22,552 bases of DNA from an uncultured Collinsella sp. GTDB taxonomy: Bacteria > Actinomycetota > Coriobacteriia > Coriobacteriales > Coriobacteriaceae. This document shows positions 1-7,709 of this stretch, piece by piece. A program made the position numbers and the translations under genes. The DNA is taken from NCBI GenBank assembly GCA_902492755.1, contig CABUNB010000043.1, positions 1-22,552 on the forward strand. Reading direction: 5' to 3'. Each line of letters opens with the position of its first letter. Position 1 is the first letter of the stretch. The notes under the pieces are model-generated. The model worked only from the letters and a program-made list of their open reading frames with translations. It was not told the origin of the DNA and did no database searches.

Positions 1-1
1 C

Positions 2-1465
2 GTTCGCGTCCGCTTTGCACCCTCACCGACGGGCAAGCTGCACATCGGCGGCGCCCGCACCGCTATCTATAACTGGGCTTTTGCCCGCGCAAACGGCGGC
101 ACGTTCATCCTGCGCATCGACGACACCGACCCCACCCGCTCCACCGACGAGAACACGCAGATCATCCTGCGCGCCATGCGTTGGCTGGGCCTTGACTGGG
201 ACGAGGGTCCCGAGGTGGGCGGCGACTTTGGCCCCTACGCGCAGACCGAGCGCCTGGACCTGTACAAGCAGGCTGCCCAGAAGCTCTGGGACGAGGGCAA
301 GGCTTATCCCTGCTTCTGCACTAAGGAGCAGCTCGACGCCGACCGCAAGGCCGCGCAGGAGCGCAAGGACCCCTTCCAGGGCTATCAGCGCCGCTGCCGC
401 GATCTTGATCCCGAGGAGGCCCGCCGCCGCATCGAGGCAGGCGAGTCCTACGTCCTGCGCATCAAGGTTCCCGAGGACCGCGGCGACGTCGTCATCCACG
501 ATGCCGTCCACGGCGAGGTGACCTTTGACGCCAAGGAGCTCGACGACTTCGTCATCTTCCGATCCGACGGCACGCCCACGTACAACTTCGCGACGGTCGT
601 CGACGACGCCATGATGAAGATCACCCACGTTATTCGCGGCGACGACCATCTGTCCAACACCCCGCGCCAGGTCATGGTCTACGAGGCCCTCGGCGCGCCC
701 GTGCCCACGTTCGCCCACATTTCCATGATTCTGGGCGCCGACGGCAAGAAGCTCTCCAAACGCCACGGCGCCACCTCGGTGGAGGAGTACCGCGACGCCG
801 GCTACCTGTCCGACGCCTTCGTCAACTATCTGGCGCTGCTCGGCTGGTCGCTCGATGGCGAGACCACGATCATCCCGCGCGACGTTCTGGCCAGCAAGTT
901 CTCGCTCGACCGCATCTCCAAGAACCCGGCGACCTTCGACCCCAAGAAGCTCGACTGGGTCAATGCCGAGTACATCAACAGCATGTCCGACGCTCAGTTT
1001 GCCGACGAGGTCATGATCCCCGAGCTGCATGAGGCGGGTCTGATCGAGGGCAATGTCGAGTACGGCGAGGATTGGATTGACGCGCTTGCCGCCATCGTCA
1101 AGCCGCGCACCAAGATGCCGGCCGATGCCGTGACCGTTGCCGCTCCCATCTTTGCTACGGCCGAGACGCTCGAGTATGACGAGAAGTCCGTCAACAAGGG
1201 CCTAGCCAAGGAGGGCATGGGTGCCATTTTGGTCGTCGCCAAGGCTGCGCTCGAGGGCGTGGACGAGTGGACGGCCGCTAACATTGACGCCGCGCTTGAG
1301 CCGCTGCCCGAGCAGATGGACCTCAAGAAGCGCGTGGTGTTCCAGGCCGTGCGCGTCGCCGTCTGCGGCAACATGGTGAGCCCTCCGCTGGGCGAGACCA
1401 TGGCGCTCGTCGGCCGCGACGACTGCCTGGCGCGCATCGACCGCGCCCGCACGATGGCGCTGTAG
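2..1465 (+). CDS. gltX: Glutamate--tRNA ligase, 5' end cut by window
   Basis: Class I aminoacyl-tRNA synthetase that charges tRNA-Glu with glutamate in the cytoplasm. The frame is open from base 2, so the true start lies upstream; only a few N-terminal residues are probably missing because the visible protein begins with VRVRFAPSPTGKLHIGG, the usual N-terminus with the HIGH-type ATP motif (His at 41-43). The second ATP motif, KKLSKRHG, is at 746-769. The RIDDTD and DEGP..GG..GPY blocks of the GluRS catalytic domain are also visible. About 487 residues are present, the normal length for the family, followed by a TAG stop. A strong terminator follows, so the gene ends its transcript before priA. 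Whether it is discriminating or also charges tRNA-Gln cannot be judged from the sequence. Confidence 0.97.
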   Translation, partial: VRVRFAPSPTGKLHIGGARTAIYNWAFARANGGTFILRIDDTDPTRSTDENTQIILRAMRWLGLDWDEGPEVGGDFGPYAQTERLDLYKQAAQKLWDEGKAYPCFCTKEQLDADRKAAQERKDPFQGYQRRCRDLDPEEARRRIEAGESYVLRIKVPEDRGDVVIHDAVHGEVTFDAKELDDFVIFRSDGTPTYNFATVVDDAMMKITHVIRGDDHLSNTPRQVMVYEALGAPVPTFAHISMILGADGKKLSKRHGATSVEEYRDAGYLSDAFVNYLALLGWSLDGETTIIPRDVLASKFSLDRISKNPATFDPKKLDWVNAEYINSMSDAQFADEVMIPELHEAGLIEGNVEYGEDWIDALAAIVKPRTKMPADAVTVAAPIFATAETLEYDEKSVNKGLAKEGMGAILVVAKAALEGVDEWTAANIDAALEPLPEQMDLKKRVVFQAVRVAVCGNMVSPPLGETMALVGRDDCLARIDRARTMAL

Positions 1466-1488
1466 TCGCCGCGCAAACACATGTATCC

Positions 1489-1522
1489 GAGCCCCGTTCA
1501 CCCGAGCGGGGCTCTTGTTTCT
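1489..1522 (+). terminator. Rho-independent terminator after gltX
   Basis: An 8-bp perfect stem, GAGCCCCG (1489-1496) with CGGGGCTC (1507-1514), has a 10-nt loop and is followed by TTGTTTCT. It sits 23 nt after the gltX stop and upstream of the priA ribosome binding site, so it probably separates the two transcripts. Confidence 0.85.
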
Positions 1523-1553
1523 GTAGACGTATGGGATGGGAGGCATAGGGACC

Positions 1554-4010
1554 ATGGCCGAGCAACTTTCGCTGTTTGGTTCGCCGGAACCGGAGGAGAC
1601 TCCGGCGGGGTCCGCGCCTGCCGCTACCGCCCCGGCCAAGCCCAAGCCCGTACCCGAGCCCGTCGCCGCCTACGCGAACGTGGTCCTCGATATCCCTACG
1701 CGCGCTTTATCCGAGCCATTTGCCTACGGCATTCCGCAGTCACTCGCCAATGAAGCTCAGGTTGGTTCCACGGTACTGGTCCACTTTGGCAACCGTGCGG
1801 CCGCGGGCTATATCGTCGACATCGCGTCCGAGCTTGCCGACCTGCAAGGCAACGACGCCCTCGATCCCGCGCGCATAAAGCCCATCGAAGCCATCCTCAG
1901 CAAGCCGCTCTTTACCGCTGAGGCTGCACGCATTGCGCGCTGGATGAGCCGCGAATATGTCGCGACGCTTTCCGAGTGCTTGCGCCTGTTCTTGCCCCCA
2001 GGTGGAAGCCCGCGCGTGGTGAAATGCGACGACGGCGCATGGACCGTCGAGCGCCCCGCCGTCAAACCGATCCAAAACCGTTGGGTCATGCTCACGCCCG
2101 ATGGCTTCGACTACACGCCGCCCAAAACGGCGGTTCGCCAGCGCCAACTTATCGAGGCGCTCCAGTGCGGTCCGGTCACGACGCGTGACCTCAACCTGCT
2201 CTACAACAGCATGTCCGCTACCATCAAGGCGCTCGAAAAGCGCGGCGTCGTGGTGGTTGAGGAACGTCGTGCGTGGCGCGGCTGCAGCGAGCAGACCACG
2301 CTGTCCTCGGCAAGCGGCAAGGCACCGGTGGCGCTCACCAACGGTCAGCAGCAGGCGCTCGCGCAGATTGAGCGCGCCCGTCTGGACGCCCATGGCGATG
2401 TGGTGCTCGTCGATGGCGTCACTGGCTCCGGCAAAACCGAGGTCTACCTCTCTGCTATCGAGCGCGTGCTGGCGGCCGGTCGTTCGGCCTGCGTGCTCGT
2501 GCCCGAGATCTCGCTGACGGCTCAGACCGTCGGCCGCTTCCGCTCGCGTTTTGGCGAAACGGTCGCGGTCTTTCACTCGCGCCTTTCGCCCGGCGAACGC
2601 TTGGACCAGTGGGACATGGTCGCCAGCGGTGCGGCTCGCGTGGTTGTCGGCGCTCGTTCGGCGCTCTTTTGCCCGCTCAGCGACCTGGGCCTCATCATTA
2701 TCGACGAGGAGCACGAGACCAGCTACAAGCAGGGCTCCAGCCCGCGCTACCATGCACGCGAGGTGGCGGCCGAGATAGCGCGCCGCTATCGCTGCCCGCT
2801 CGTGCTGGGATCGGCCACTCCCTCAGCCGAGGCGCTCGACCGTTGCCGCCGCGGCACGTACAACGGTGCCACCTGGACACGCGTTGAGATGCCCGAGCGC
2901 CCGGGGCATGCGGTCCTACCCACAGTCCGCATCGCCGACCTGCGCCGCGAGTTCTCGCACGGCAGCCGCTCCATGTTCTCAAAACCGCTGATGGAAGGCC
3001 TGGAGCGCGTTGTCGAACGCCGCGAGAAGGCCGTGCTGCTCCATAATCGTCGCGGCTTTGCGCCCTTCCTGATGTGCCGCGAGTGCGGCTGCGTGCCCAC
3101 CTGCAACCACTGCTCCACCGCGCTCACGTACCACGAGCGCACGCACACGCTGCAATGCCACACCTGCGGCTCGTCGTGGCGCGTGCAGCCCTATCCAGCA
3201 CCCACGAGCCGCTGTCCCAAGTGCGGCAGCCGCTACCTGGCAAAAATGGGTCTGGGTACGCAGCAGATTGAGGACGCTCTTCATCAGATGCTGCCTGATG
3301 ACGTCGCCATCATTCGCATGGATGCCGATTCCACGCGCGGCAAGGACGCGCATAAAAAGCTGCTCGAGCAGTTTGATGCCGCCGATTGCGCGGTGCTGCT
3401 GGGTACCCAGATGATCGCTAAGGGACTCGACTTTCCCGAGGTCACGCTCGTGGGCGTGGTCAATGCCGATTTTGCGCTTAAGCTGCCCGATTTTAGGGCA
3501 GGGGAGCGTGCCTACGATCTACTGGAGCAGGTGGCGGGCCGTGCCGGCCGCGGTGACCGCCCCGGCGAGGTGATCATCCAGACCTACCTGCCCGAGGACC
3601 CGGTCATTCGCGCCGTCGCCGAGCACGACCGCTCAATCTTTACCGGCTACGATCTGGACCAACGTCGCGACGCCCTCTATCCGCCGTTCGTTCGCCTGGT
3701 CAACATCCTGGCGTGGTCGGCGAACGCGGTTGACGCGCAGGATTACATCGGGCGCATTGCGAAGCTCCTCAAGCGCCGCTGGCATGCCGCCGCGCCCGAC
3801 TTTTTGCGGGCGGGGAGTGCCGTGCCGCAGGTGCTGGGCCCGGCTTCGTGTGTAATCGAGAGAGCCAAAGACCGTTACCGCTTCCATCTGCTTGTGAAGT
3901 CGCCGGTAGGGTACCATGTCTCTGATGATATCGACGCCTGCCTCAAAGAGGTGGGCTCCGTGCGCGGCGTGAGCGTGAGCGTTGACGTCGACGCCTATGA
4001 TTTGATGTAA
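1554..4010 (+). CDS. priA: Primosomal protein N' (replication restart helicase PriA)
   Basis: Superfamily 2 DNA helicase that recognises stalled forks and reloads the replisome. Visible in order: an N-terminal 3'BD-like region beginning YANVVLDIPTRALSEPFAYG, Walker A GVTGSGKT (Lys about residue 294), the DEEH box (Asp about 384), a Cys-rich zinc-binding insertion with CxxC pairs at about residues 508-557 (CRECGC, CNHC, CHTC, CPKC), and helicase motifs around GTQMIAKGLDFPEV and QVAGRAGRG. At about 818 residues it is somewhat longer than E. coli PriA because of an Ala/Pro-rich N-terminal extension. ATG at 1554 is preferred: GGGAGG lies 10 nt upstream, whereas the in-frame ATG at 1536 has no spaced binding site. 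It is followed closely by def, a common arrangement (priA-def-fmt-rsmB). Confidence 0.96.
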   Translation: MAEQLSLFGSPEPEETPAGSAPAATAPAKPKPVPEPVAAYANVVLDIPTRALSEPFAYGIPQSLANEAQVGSTVLVHFGNRAAAGYIVDIASELADLQGNDALDPARIKPIEAILSKPLFTAEAARIARWMSREYVATLSECLRLFLPPGGSPRVVKCDDGAWTVERPAVKPIQNRWVMLTPDGFDYTPPKTAVRQRQLIEALQCGPVTTRDLNLLYNSMSATIKALEKRGVVVVEERRAWRGCSEQTTLSSASGKAPVALTNGQQQALAQIERARLDAHGDVVLVDGVTGSGKTEVYLSAIERVLAAGRSACVLVPEISLTAQTVGRFRSRFGETVAVFHSRLSPGERLDQWDMVASGAARVVVGARSALFCPLSDLGLIIIDEEHETSYKQGSSPRYHAREVAAEIARRYRCPLVLGSATPSAEALDRCRRGTYNGATWTRVEMPERPGHAVLPTVRIADLRREFSHGSRSMFSKPLMEGLERVVERREKAVLLHNRRGFAPFLMCRECGCVPTCNHCSTALTYHERTHTLQCHTCGSSWRVQPYPAPTSRCPKCGSRYLAKMGLGTQQIEDALHQMLPDDVAIIRMDADSTRGKDAHKKLLEQFDAADCAVLLGTQMIAKGLDFPEVTLVGVVNADFALKLPDFRAGERAYDLLEQVAGRAGRGDRPGEVIIQTYLPEDPVIRAVAEHDRSIFTGYDLDQRRDALYPPFVRLVNILAWSANAVDAQDYIGRIAKLLKRRWHAAAPDFLRAGSAVPQVLGPASCVIERAKDRYRFHLLVKSPVGYHVSDDIDACLKEVGSVRGVSVSVDVDAYDLM

Positions 4011-4028
4011 CAACCCGAAAGGATGGCC

Positions 4029-4565
4029 ATGGAAGCCAACGGAATCGTACTTTCGCCCGACCCTCGTCTGCGCCAGGAGTGCGCTGTCATCGAGGAAATC
4101 ACCCCGGCGATCGAGGCGCTTGCCGAGAAGATGAAGAAGATGATGTTCGAGAACGGCGGTTGCGGCCTGGCTGCCCCGCAGATTGGCGAGCTCATCCAGC
4201 TCGTCACCATCGACTGCGACTACAGCGACAAAAACGACTACGACCCGTACGTGCTCATCAACCCCGTCATTGTTGAGCAGAGCGACAACCTGGTGCCGTT
4301 TAGCGAGGGCTGCCTGTCTATCCCGGGCATTAGCTGCGAGATCGAGCGTCCGGATCACGTTGTCGTCGAGGCGTATGACCTGGATGCCAACCTGATTCGC
4401 TATGAGGCCACGGGCGACCTGTTCTGCGTGTGCCTGCAGCACGAGATCGATCACCTGCATGGCAATACTATGTTCGAGAGGCTTAAGCCGATGCAGCGCA
4501 TCAAGGCAGTCAAGGAGTACCAGGACGCCCTGGCCCGCGGCGCTCGACCGGGCGAGACTGAGTAG
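4029..4565 (+). CDS. def: Peptide deformylase
   Basis: Metalloenzyme that removes the formyl group from the N-terminal methionine of new proteins. All three family motifs are intact: GCGLAAPQIG (about residues 44-53), EGCLS with the metal-ligand Cys (about residue 95), and QHEIDHL with the two ligand His and catalytic Glu (about residues 138-142). Length is 178 residues, normal for a bacterial deformylase. The ATG at 4029 is chosen because AAAGG lies 6 nt upstream; the ATG at 4023 directly abuts that site. It begins 18 nt after the priA stop, so the two genes are very probably co-transcribed. The downstream partner fmt supplies the opposite reaction (formylating initiator Met-tRNA), but a 360-nt gap with a palindromic element separates them. 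Confidence 0.97.
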   Translation: MEANGIVLSPDPRLRQECAVIEEITPAIEALAEKMKKMMFENGGCGLAAPQIGELIQLVTIDCDYSDKNDYDPYVLINPVIVEQSDNLVPFSEGCLSIPGISCEIERPDHVVVEAYDLDANLIRYEATGDLFCVCLQHEIDHLHGNTMFERLKPMQRIKAVKEYQDALARGARPGETE

Positions 4566-4573
4566 GGTCGTCC

Positions 4574-4710
4574 GTCCCCTTCTGCCGCAGGGCTTAGGTT
4601 TTGCTCCATGCTCAAACAGTCCTGCTCGCACGAAGAGCACATTAAGTGCTCTTCGGCTCGTGCGGAACTGCGCGTGGAGCAATAACCTAAGCCCTGCGGC
4701 AGAAGGGGAC
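4574..4710. repeat. 137-bp palindromic element with nested hairpin
   Basis: The outer arms 4574-4600 and 4684-4710 are 27-bp perfect reverse complements (GTCCCCTTCTGCC... and its partner). After one bulged base, another 8 bp (TTGCTCCA, 4601-4608) pair with 4675-4682. A second hairpin sits in the middle: CGAAGAGCAC (4631-4640) pairs with GTGCTCTTCG (4646-4655), loop ATTAA. It starts 8 nt after the def stop, has no T-tract and encodes no protein. It looks like a MITE or REP-type mobile palindrome rather than a plain terminator. No clear target-site duplication is visible. Confidence 0.85.
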
Positions 4711-4925
4711 TGCGTTTACGTGCTCGTCTCTCCCGGGTGCCGTCGGGCCAGGGAAGGGCGTCTTCGCTGATATTTGCTTTGTTGAGAGGGCTGCTTTTTA
4801 TGCGGCTCTTTCTTTGGTTTTGGGTATATTTGTTCTTGTTGAACTGTTATCGCGGATGGGCTGGGGACTGGCTTTCCGCTGTTGTTTGTAGCCGTCTTGG
4901 CTCTGGTTTTGAGGAGACATTGGTT
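4711..4925 (+). other. Non-coding T-rich leader before fmt
   Basis: This 215-nt stretch lies between the palindromic element and the fmt start. It is T-rich, with long runs of TTT and TTG. An open frame runs through it into fmt and would add a hydrophobic N-terminus, but no ribosome binding site supports those upstream starts. A TATATT at 4825-4830 could be a -10 box, yet I see no good -35 at the right spacing. It probably holds the fmt promoter or leader. The terminator candidate is listed separately. Confidence 0.5.
4784..4818 (+). terminator. Possible weak terminator after def
   Basis: GAGAGGGCTGC (4784-4794) can pair over 11 positions with GCGGCTCTTTC (4802-4812), three of them G-U pairs, around a 7-nt T-rich loop, followed by TTTGGTTTT. 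This may end the priA-def transcript; the wobble pairs and imperfect T-tract make it uncertain. Confidence 0.3.
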
Positions 4926-5846
4926 ATGCGTATTGTGTTTATGGGTACGCCCGATTTTGCGGTGCCTTCGTTGACTTCGCTTGTTGCGGCTGGGAATGAG
5001 GTTGCGCTCGTTATTACTCGTCCCGATGCTGTTCGTGGGCGTGGTAAGAAGCTTGAGCCTTCTCCTGTGAAGGCCAAGGCGCTTGAGTTGGGGCTGCCGG
5101 TTGTTGAGGCCAATCGTATGACGCCTGAGGTTGTTGAGGCGCTCCAGGCTGCTCAGGCTGATATTTTCTGCGTGGCTGCCTATGGCTGCATTTTGCCTGA
5201 TGAGGTGCTGCATATGGCGCCGCTTGGCATTGTGAATGTTCATGCGTCTTTGTTGCCTCGTTGGCGTGGGGCGGCGCCCATTCAGCGTGCCATTCTTGCT
5301 GGTGATGAGGTTGCTGGCGTTTCCATTATGCGTATTGGACATGGCGTGGATACCGGTGCTTATTGCGCTCAGGCTTCCACCTCGGTTGCCGGTAAGCATG
5401 CAGAGGCACTTACGATGGAGCTTGGCGAGCTGGGTGGCAAGTTGCTGGCCGATACGCTTCCTTCGCTTGCCGACGGCACTGCCGTTTGGACTGAGCAGGA
5501 TGAGGCGCTCGTTACCCATGCTGCGAAGATTTCCAAACAGGAGATGCGTCTTGATCCGCAGATGACGGCACTCGATTGCGTGCGTCATGTGCTTGCTTCG
5601 TCCGATACCGCTCCTGCTCGTTGCGTGATTGCGGGCAAGACCGTGCGTATGCTCGATGCTGCGCCGGCTGATGTATCGCTCGCTGAGGGCCAGGTGCTTG
5701 TTAAGACTAAGCGCGTTTATCTGGGGCTTTCCGACGGTGCTGTTGAGCTGCTCGAGGTTAAGCCCGATGGCAAGCGTGCCATGGCTGCTTCTGCTTGGGC
5801 TGCTGGCCTGCAGGGTGCCGATCTTTCGTGGGGTGTTTTGTCATGA
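4926..5846 (+). CDS. fmt: Methionyl-tRNA formyltransferase
   Basis: Transfers a formyl group from 10-formyl-tetrahydrofolate to initiator Met-tRNA in the cytoplasm. The protein begins MRIVFMGTPDFAVPSL, the classic N-terminus, and carries the folate/catalytic segment VNVHASLLPRWRGAAPIQ with Asn and His (about residues 104 and 106) and Asp in GHGVDTGA (about residue 142). At 306 residues it is a normal length. ATG at 4926 has GAGGAG 9 nt upstream; TTG at 4920 is a weaker alternative. The stop overlaps the start of rsmB (ATGA), so the two are translationally coupled. Codon use is odd: in the first 59 codons I count about 29 ending in T and only 4 ending in C, unlike def or priA. Confidence 0.97.
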   Translation: MRIVFMGTPDFAVPSLTSLVAAGNEVALVITRPDAVRGRGKKLEPSPVKAKALELGLPVVEANRMTPEVVEALQAAQADIFCVAAYGCILPDEVLHMAPLGIVNVHASLLPRWRGAAPIQRAILAGDEVAGVSIMRIGHGVDTGAYCAQASTSVAGKHAEALTMELGELGGKLLADTLPSLADGTAVWTEQDEALVTHAAKISKQEMRLDPQMTALDCVRHVLASSDTAPARCVIAGKTVRMLDAAPADVSLAEGQVLVKTKRVYLGLSDGAVELLEVKPDGKRAMAASAWAAGLQGADLSWGVLS

Positions 5847-7243
5847 GCAAGCTGTCTCCCGCGCGCAAGCTTGCGCTCGATGTGCTGATGGAGGCCGATC
5901 GCCGCGGCATGTATGCGCGCGACGTGCTGTCCTCTCGCGCATCGGCCAAGGCTATTGACCAGCGCGATTCCGCTTTTGCCGCCCGCTTGGCGCTGGGCGT
6001 GGCCGCCACGCAGGGTATTTTGGACGAGCTGCTCGATCAGTTTCTCGATAAACCCAAAAAGGTTGCGCCGCGCGTTCGCATGGCGCTTCGTATCTCGGCC
6101 TTCGAGATGCTCTACCTGCATACGCCGGGCCGCGTTGCCGTAAGTCAGGGTGTTGAGCTGGTTCGCTGCGGTGCTAAGTCTGCCGCTGGCTTGGCCAATG
6201 CTGTACTGCATAAGGTAGCGGACAATGTTGAGGACTTTGCTACTGCGTCCGATGTGGATGAGTCTGAGCGACGCTTGGTTCGTCTGTCGCGCCTGATGGG
6301 GCTGCCGCGTTGGCTGTGCGCTCGCATTATGGCATCGTTCGACACGCCAGAGGGTGCGCTTAACTTTGCCGGCAATCTGGCCCCCGCGCCGCTGGCTCTG
6401 CATGAGAACGCCTTTGCGACCAAGCCCGATCCGTATATCTCGCAGCTCGTCGCACCTGTCTTCCCGGGCTGCCATGCTCCGGTCGATGCTCAAGTTACCG
6501 TTGCTTCGGGTGTGTTTGAGCGTGCTGCTGCCGTGGCCTCGGACCTTAACGCCCAGCTTATCGCCACAGCTGCCACGCGACCTGGTAGCTGCCTTGAGAT
6601 TGGAGCTGGTCGTGGCACCAAGACCTATGTGATGATGTGCCAGGCCAAGCGTGCGGGCTATGAGCGTCAGCATACGGCACTCGATCTGCATGATCGCAAG
6701 TGCGATCTGAATCTCGCTCGCCTGCATAAGGCCGGTATTCAGGGCGTTCGTACGGTTTCGGGTGATGCTTGCGAGCTTGATGAGGTGCTCACATCGTTTG
6801 ATGCCATGCTTGGCGAGCCGGTTAAGTTCGACACGGTCTTTATCGATGCGCCGTGCTCTGGCACCGGAACCATGCGTCGTCATCCAGAGATCCCGTGGCG
6901 CCTGACCGAAAAGGATGTGACGGTTGAGCTGCCCAAGCTGCAGCTGACGATGCTCAAGGAAGCCGCTGCGCGCGTGGCTGCCGGCGGCGAACTCATCTAT
7001 GCGACGTGCTCGGTTTTCGACGAGGAGAACACGCAGGTGGTGGACGCTTTCCTGAACTCTTCCGAGGGCGCCGGCTTTAGTGTGGCGCCGCTCTCCGAAG
7101 CCCAGATTCTGCAGCTGCCCGAGTTCGCCCAAGCCAAGAAGCTGGTAGCCGTCCGCCAAAACGACCGAGGACTTTTCCAAAGCGTGCCGGTAAACGCCGA
7201 CTCCTACGACGGCCACTTCTGCGCCAGACTGGTCCACAAGTAA
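5843..7243 (+). CDS. rsmB: 16S rRNA (cytosine-967-C5)-methyltransferase RsmB
   Basis: SAM-dependent m5C methyltransferase acting on 16S rRNA. An N-terminal NusB-like RNA-binding domain (about residues 5-140, starting SPARKLALDVLMEADRRGMY) precedes the Rossmann-fold methyltransferase. Both catalytic cysteines are present: IDAPCSGTG (Cys about 338) and YATCSVFDEEN (Cys about 389). The SAM-binding motif I reads EIGAGRGTKT from about residue 252, in place of the more usual CAAPGGKT form. Length 466 residues is slightly above the E. coli enzyme. ATG overlaps the fmt stop as ATGA. T-ending codons dominate early and give way to C-ending codons near the 3' end. Another m5C methyltransferase of the same family cannot be excluded, but the NusB domain and fmt neighbour favour RsmB. 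Confidence 0.93.
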   Translation: MSKLSPARKLALDVLMEADRRGMYARDVLSSRASAKAIDQRDSAFAARLALGVAATQGILDELLDQFLDKPKKVAPRVRMALRISAFEMLYLHTPGRVAVSQGVELVRCGAKSAAGLANAVLHKVADNVEDFATASDVDESERRLVRLSRLMGLPRWLCARIMASFDTPEGALNFAGNLAPAPLALHENAFATKPDPYISQLVAPVFPGCHAPVDAQVTVASGVFERAAAVASDLNAQLIATAATRPGSCLEIGAGRGTKTYVMMCQAKRAGYERQHTALDLHDRKCDLNLARLHKAGIQGVRTVSGDACELDEVLTSFDAMLGEPVKFDTVFIDAPCSGTGTMRRHPEIPWRLTEKDVTVELPKLQLTMLKEAAARVAAGGELIYATCSVFDEENTQVVDAFLNSSEGAGFSVAPLSEAQILQLPEFAQAKKLVAVRQNDRGLFQSVPVNADSYDGHFCARLVHK

Positions 7244-7249
7244 TTACTA

Positions 7250-7316
7250 AGTTGCGGTGAAATAGGGATTGAATAGCGGCATCTACCCACCAAACAGTCC
7301 TTATTTCACCGCAACT
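7250..7316. repeat. 67-bp palindromic element after rsmB
   Basis: AGTTGCGGTGAAATA (7250-7264) and TATTTCACCGCAACT (7302-7316) are 15-bp perfect reverse complements. Pairing continues inward with GGGAT against GTCCT using two wobble pairs, giving a stem of about 20 bp and a 27-nt loop. It starts 6 nt after the rsmB stop and is separate from the real terminator just downstream. It shares the 11-nt word CAAACAGTCCT (7291-7301) with the element after def (4613-4623). Confidence 0.75.
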
Positions 7317-7341
7317 CATAGAGATGCCTGGGTAGTTAAAG

Positions 7342-7379
7342 AATCAGCCCCGCGATTGGTGTCGGTCGCGGGGCTGATT
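7342..7379. terminator. Bidirectional terminator between rsmB and fmdB-like gene
   Basis: A 14-bp perfect stem, AATCAGCCCCGCGA (7342-7355) with TCGCGGGGCTGATT (7366-7379), has a 10-nt loop. It lies between convergent genes. The + side continues GGTTTCT and the - side TTCTTTAACT, so it can serve both. Confidence 0.88.
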
Positions 7380-7384
7380 GGTTT

Positions 7385-7621
7385 CTAGTGGCTGTGCGGG
7401 CAGTTGGCGCAGCAGCCACTCGTGGCGCTGGTGCTTGAGCCACCGCTGCGCTGGTCGGTGTTGTAGAAGCCGCTGCCCTCAAACTTGATGCCGCTGGCCG
7501 AGAACGTCTTGGCGGCCGGAGCGCCGCAGTTGGGGCACACGACCTCGGGGGTCTCGGACATGGGATGCTCAACCTCAAACACGTTGCCGCAGCTCGAGCA
7601 CTTGTAATCGTAGCGCGCCAT
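7385..7621 (-). CDS. FmdB-family zinc-ribbon protein
   Basis: A 78-residue protein starting MARYDYKCSSCGNVFEVEHP with a second CPNCG pair at about residues 29-32: the four-cysteine zinc ribbon of the FmdB/CxxC_CxxC_SSSS family. The middle (SGIKFEGSGFYNTDQRSG) matches the family's typical Gly-Phe-Tyr segment. The tail, SGCCANCPHSH, adds three Cys and two His and could bind a further metal ion. The family is widespread, small and of unknown biochemical role; early naming linked it to regulation of formamidase genes. GGAAG sits 4 nt before the ATG. It is flanked by a hairpin on each side, so it is probably its own unit rather than part of the glycogen operon. Confidence 0.88.
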   Translation of the reverse strand: MARYDYKCSSCGNVFEVEHPMSETPEVVCPNCGAPAAKTFSASGIKFEGSGFYNTDQRSGGSSTSATSGCCANCPHSH

Positions 7622-7643
7622 AATACTTCCTTTTCAGCACAAA

Positions 7644-7665
7644 GCGGGCAGATTACTCTGCCCGC
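7644..7665 (-). terminator. Hairpin terminator after the GH13-GH77 gene
   Basis: GCGGGCAGA (7644-7652) and TCTGCCCGC (7657-7665) form a 9-bp perfect stem with a TTAC loop. In the - direction it follows the GH13-GH77 stop by 44 nt and is followed by only TTT, so termination strength is uncertain. Confidence 0.65.
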
Positions 7666-7709
7666 AAAAATTCAAACGTCTGTAACTGTACCCTATATCG
7701 GGCGTTTTA

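Noticed and set aside
4574..4710. The large palindrome as an ordinary Rho-independent terminator
   Set aside because: It is much longer than needed, lacks a T-tract after the stem and carries a second internal hairpin.
4737..4925. A hydrophobic N-terminal extension of Fmt that would look like a membrane helix
   Set aside because: The family N-terminus starts at MRIVFMGTPDF, which has its own well-spaced ribosome binding site; the upstream starts have none and the region is simply T-rich.
5717..7237. A 506-codon open frame on the - strand opposite rsmB
   Set aside because: It is a shadow of fmt/rsmB with no recognisable domains and it crosses the fmt-rsmB junction.
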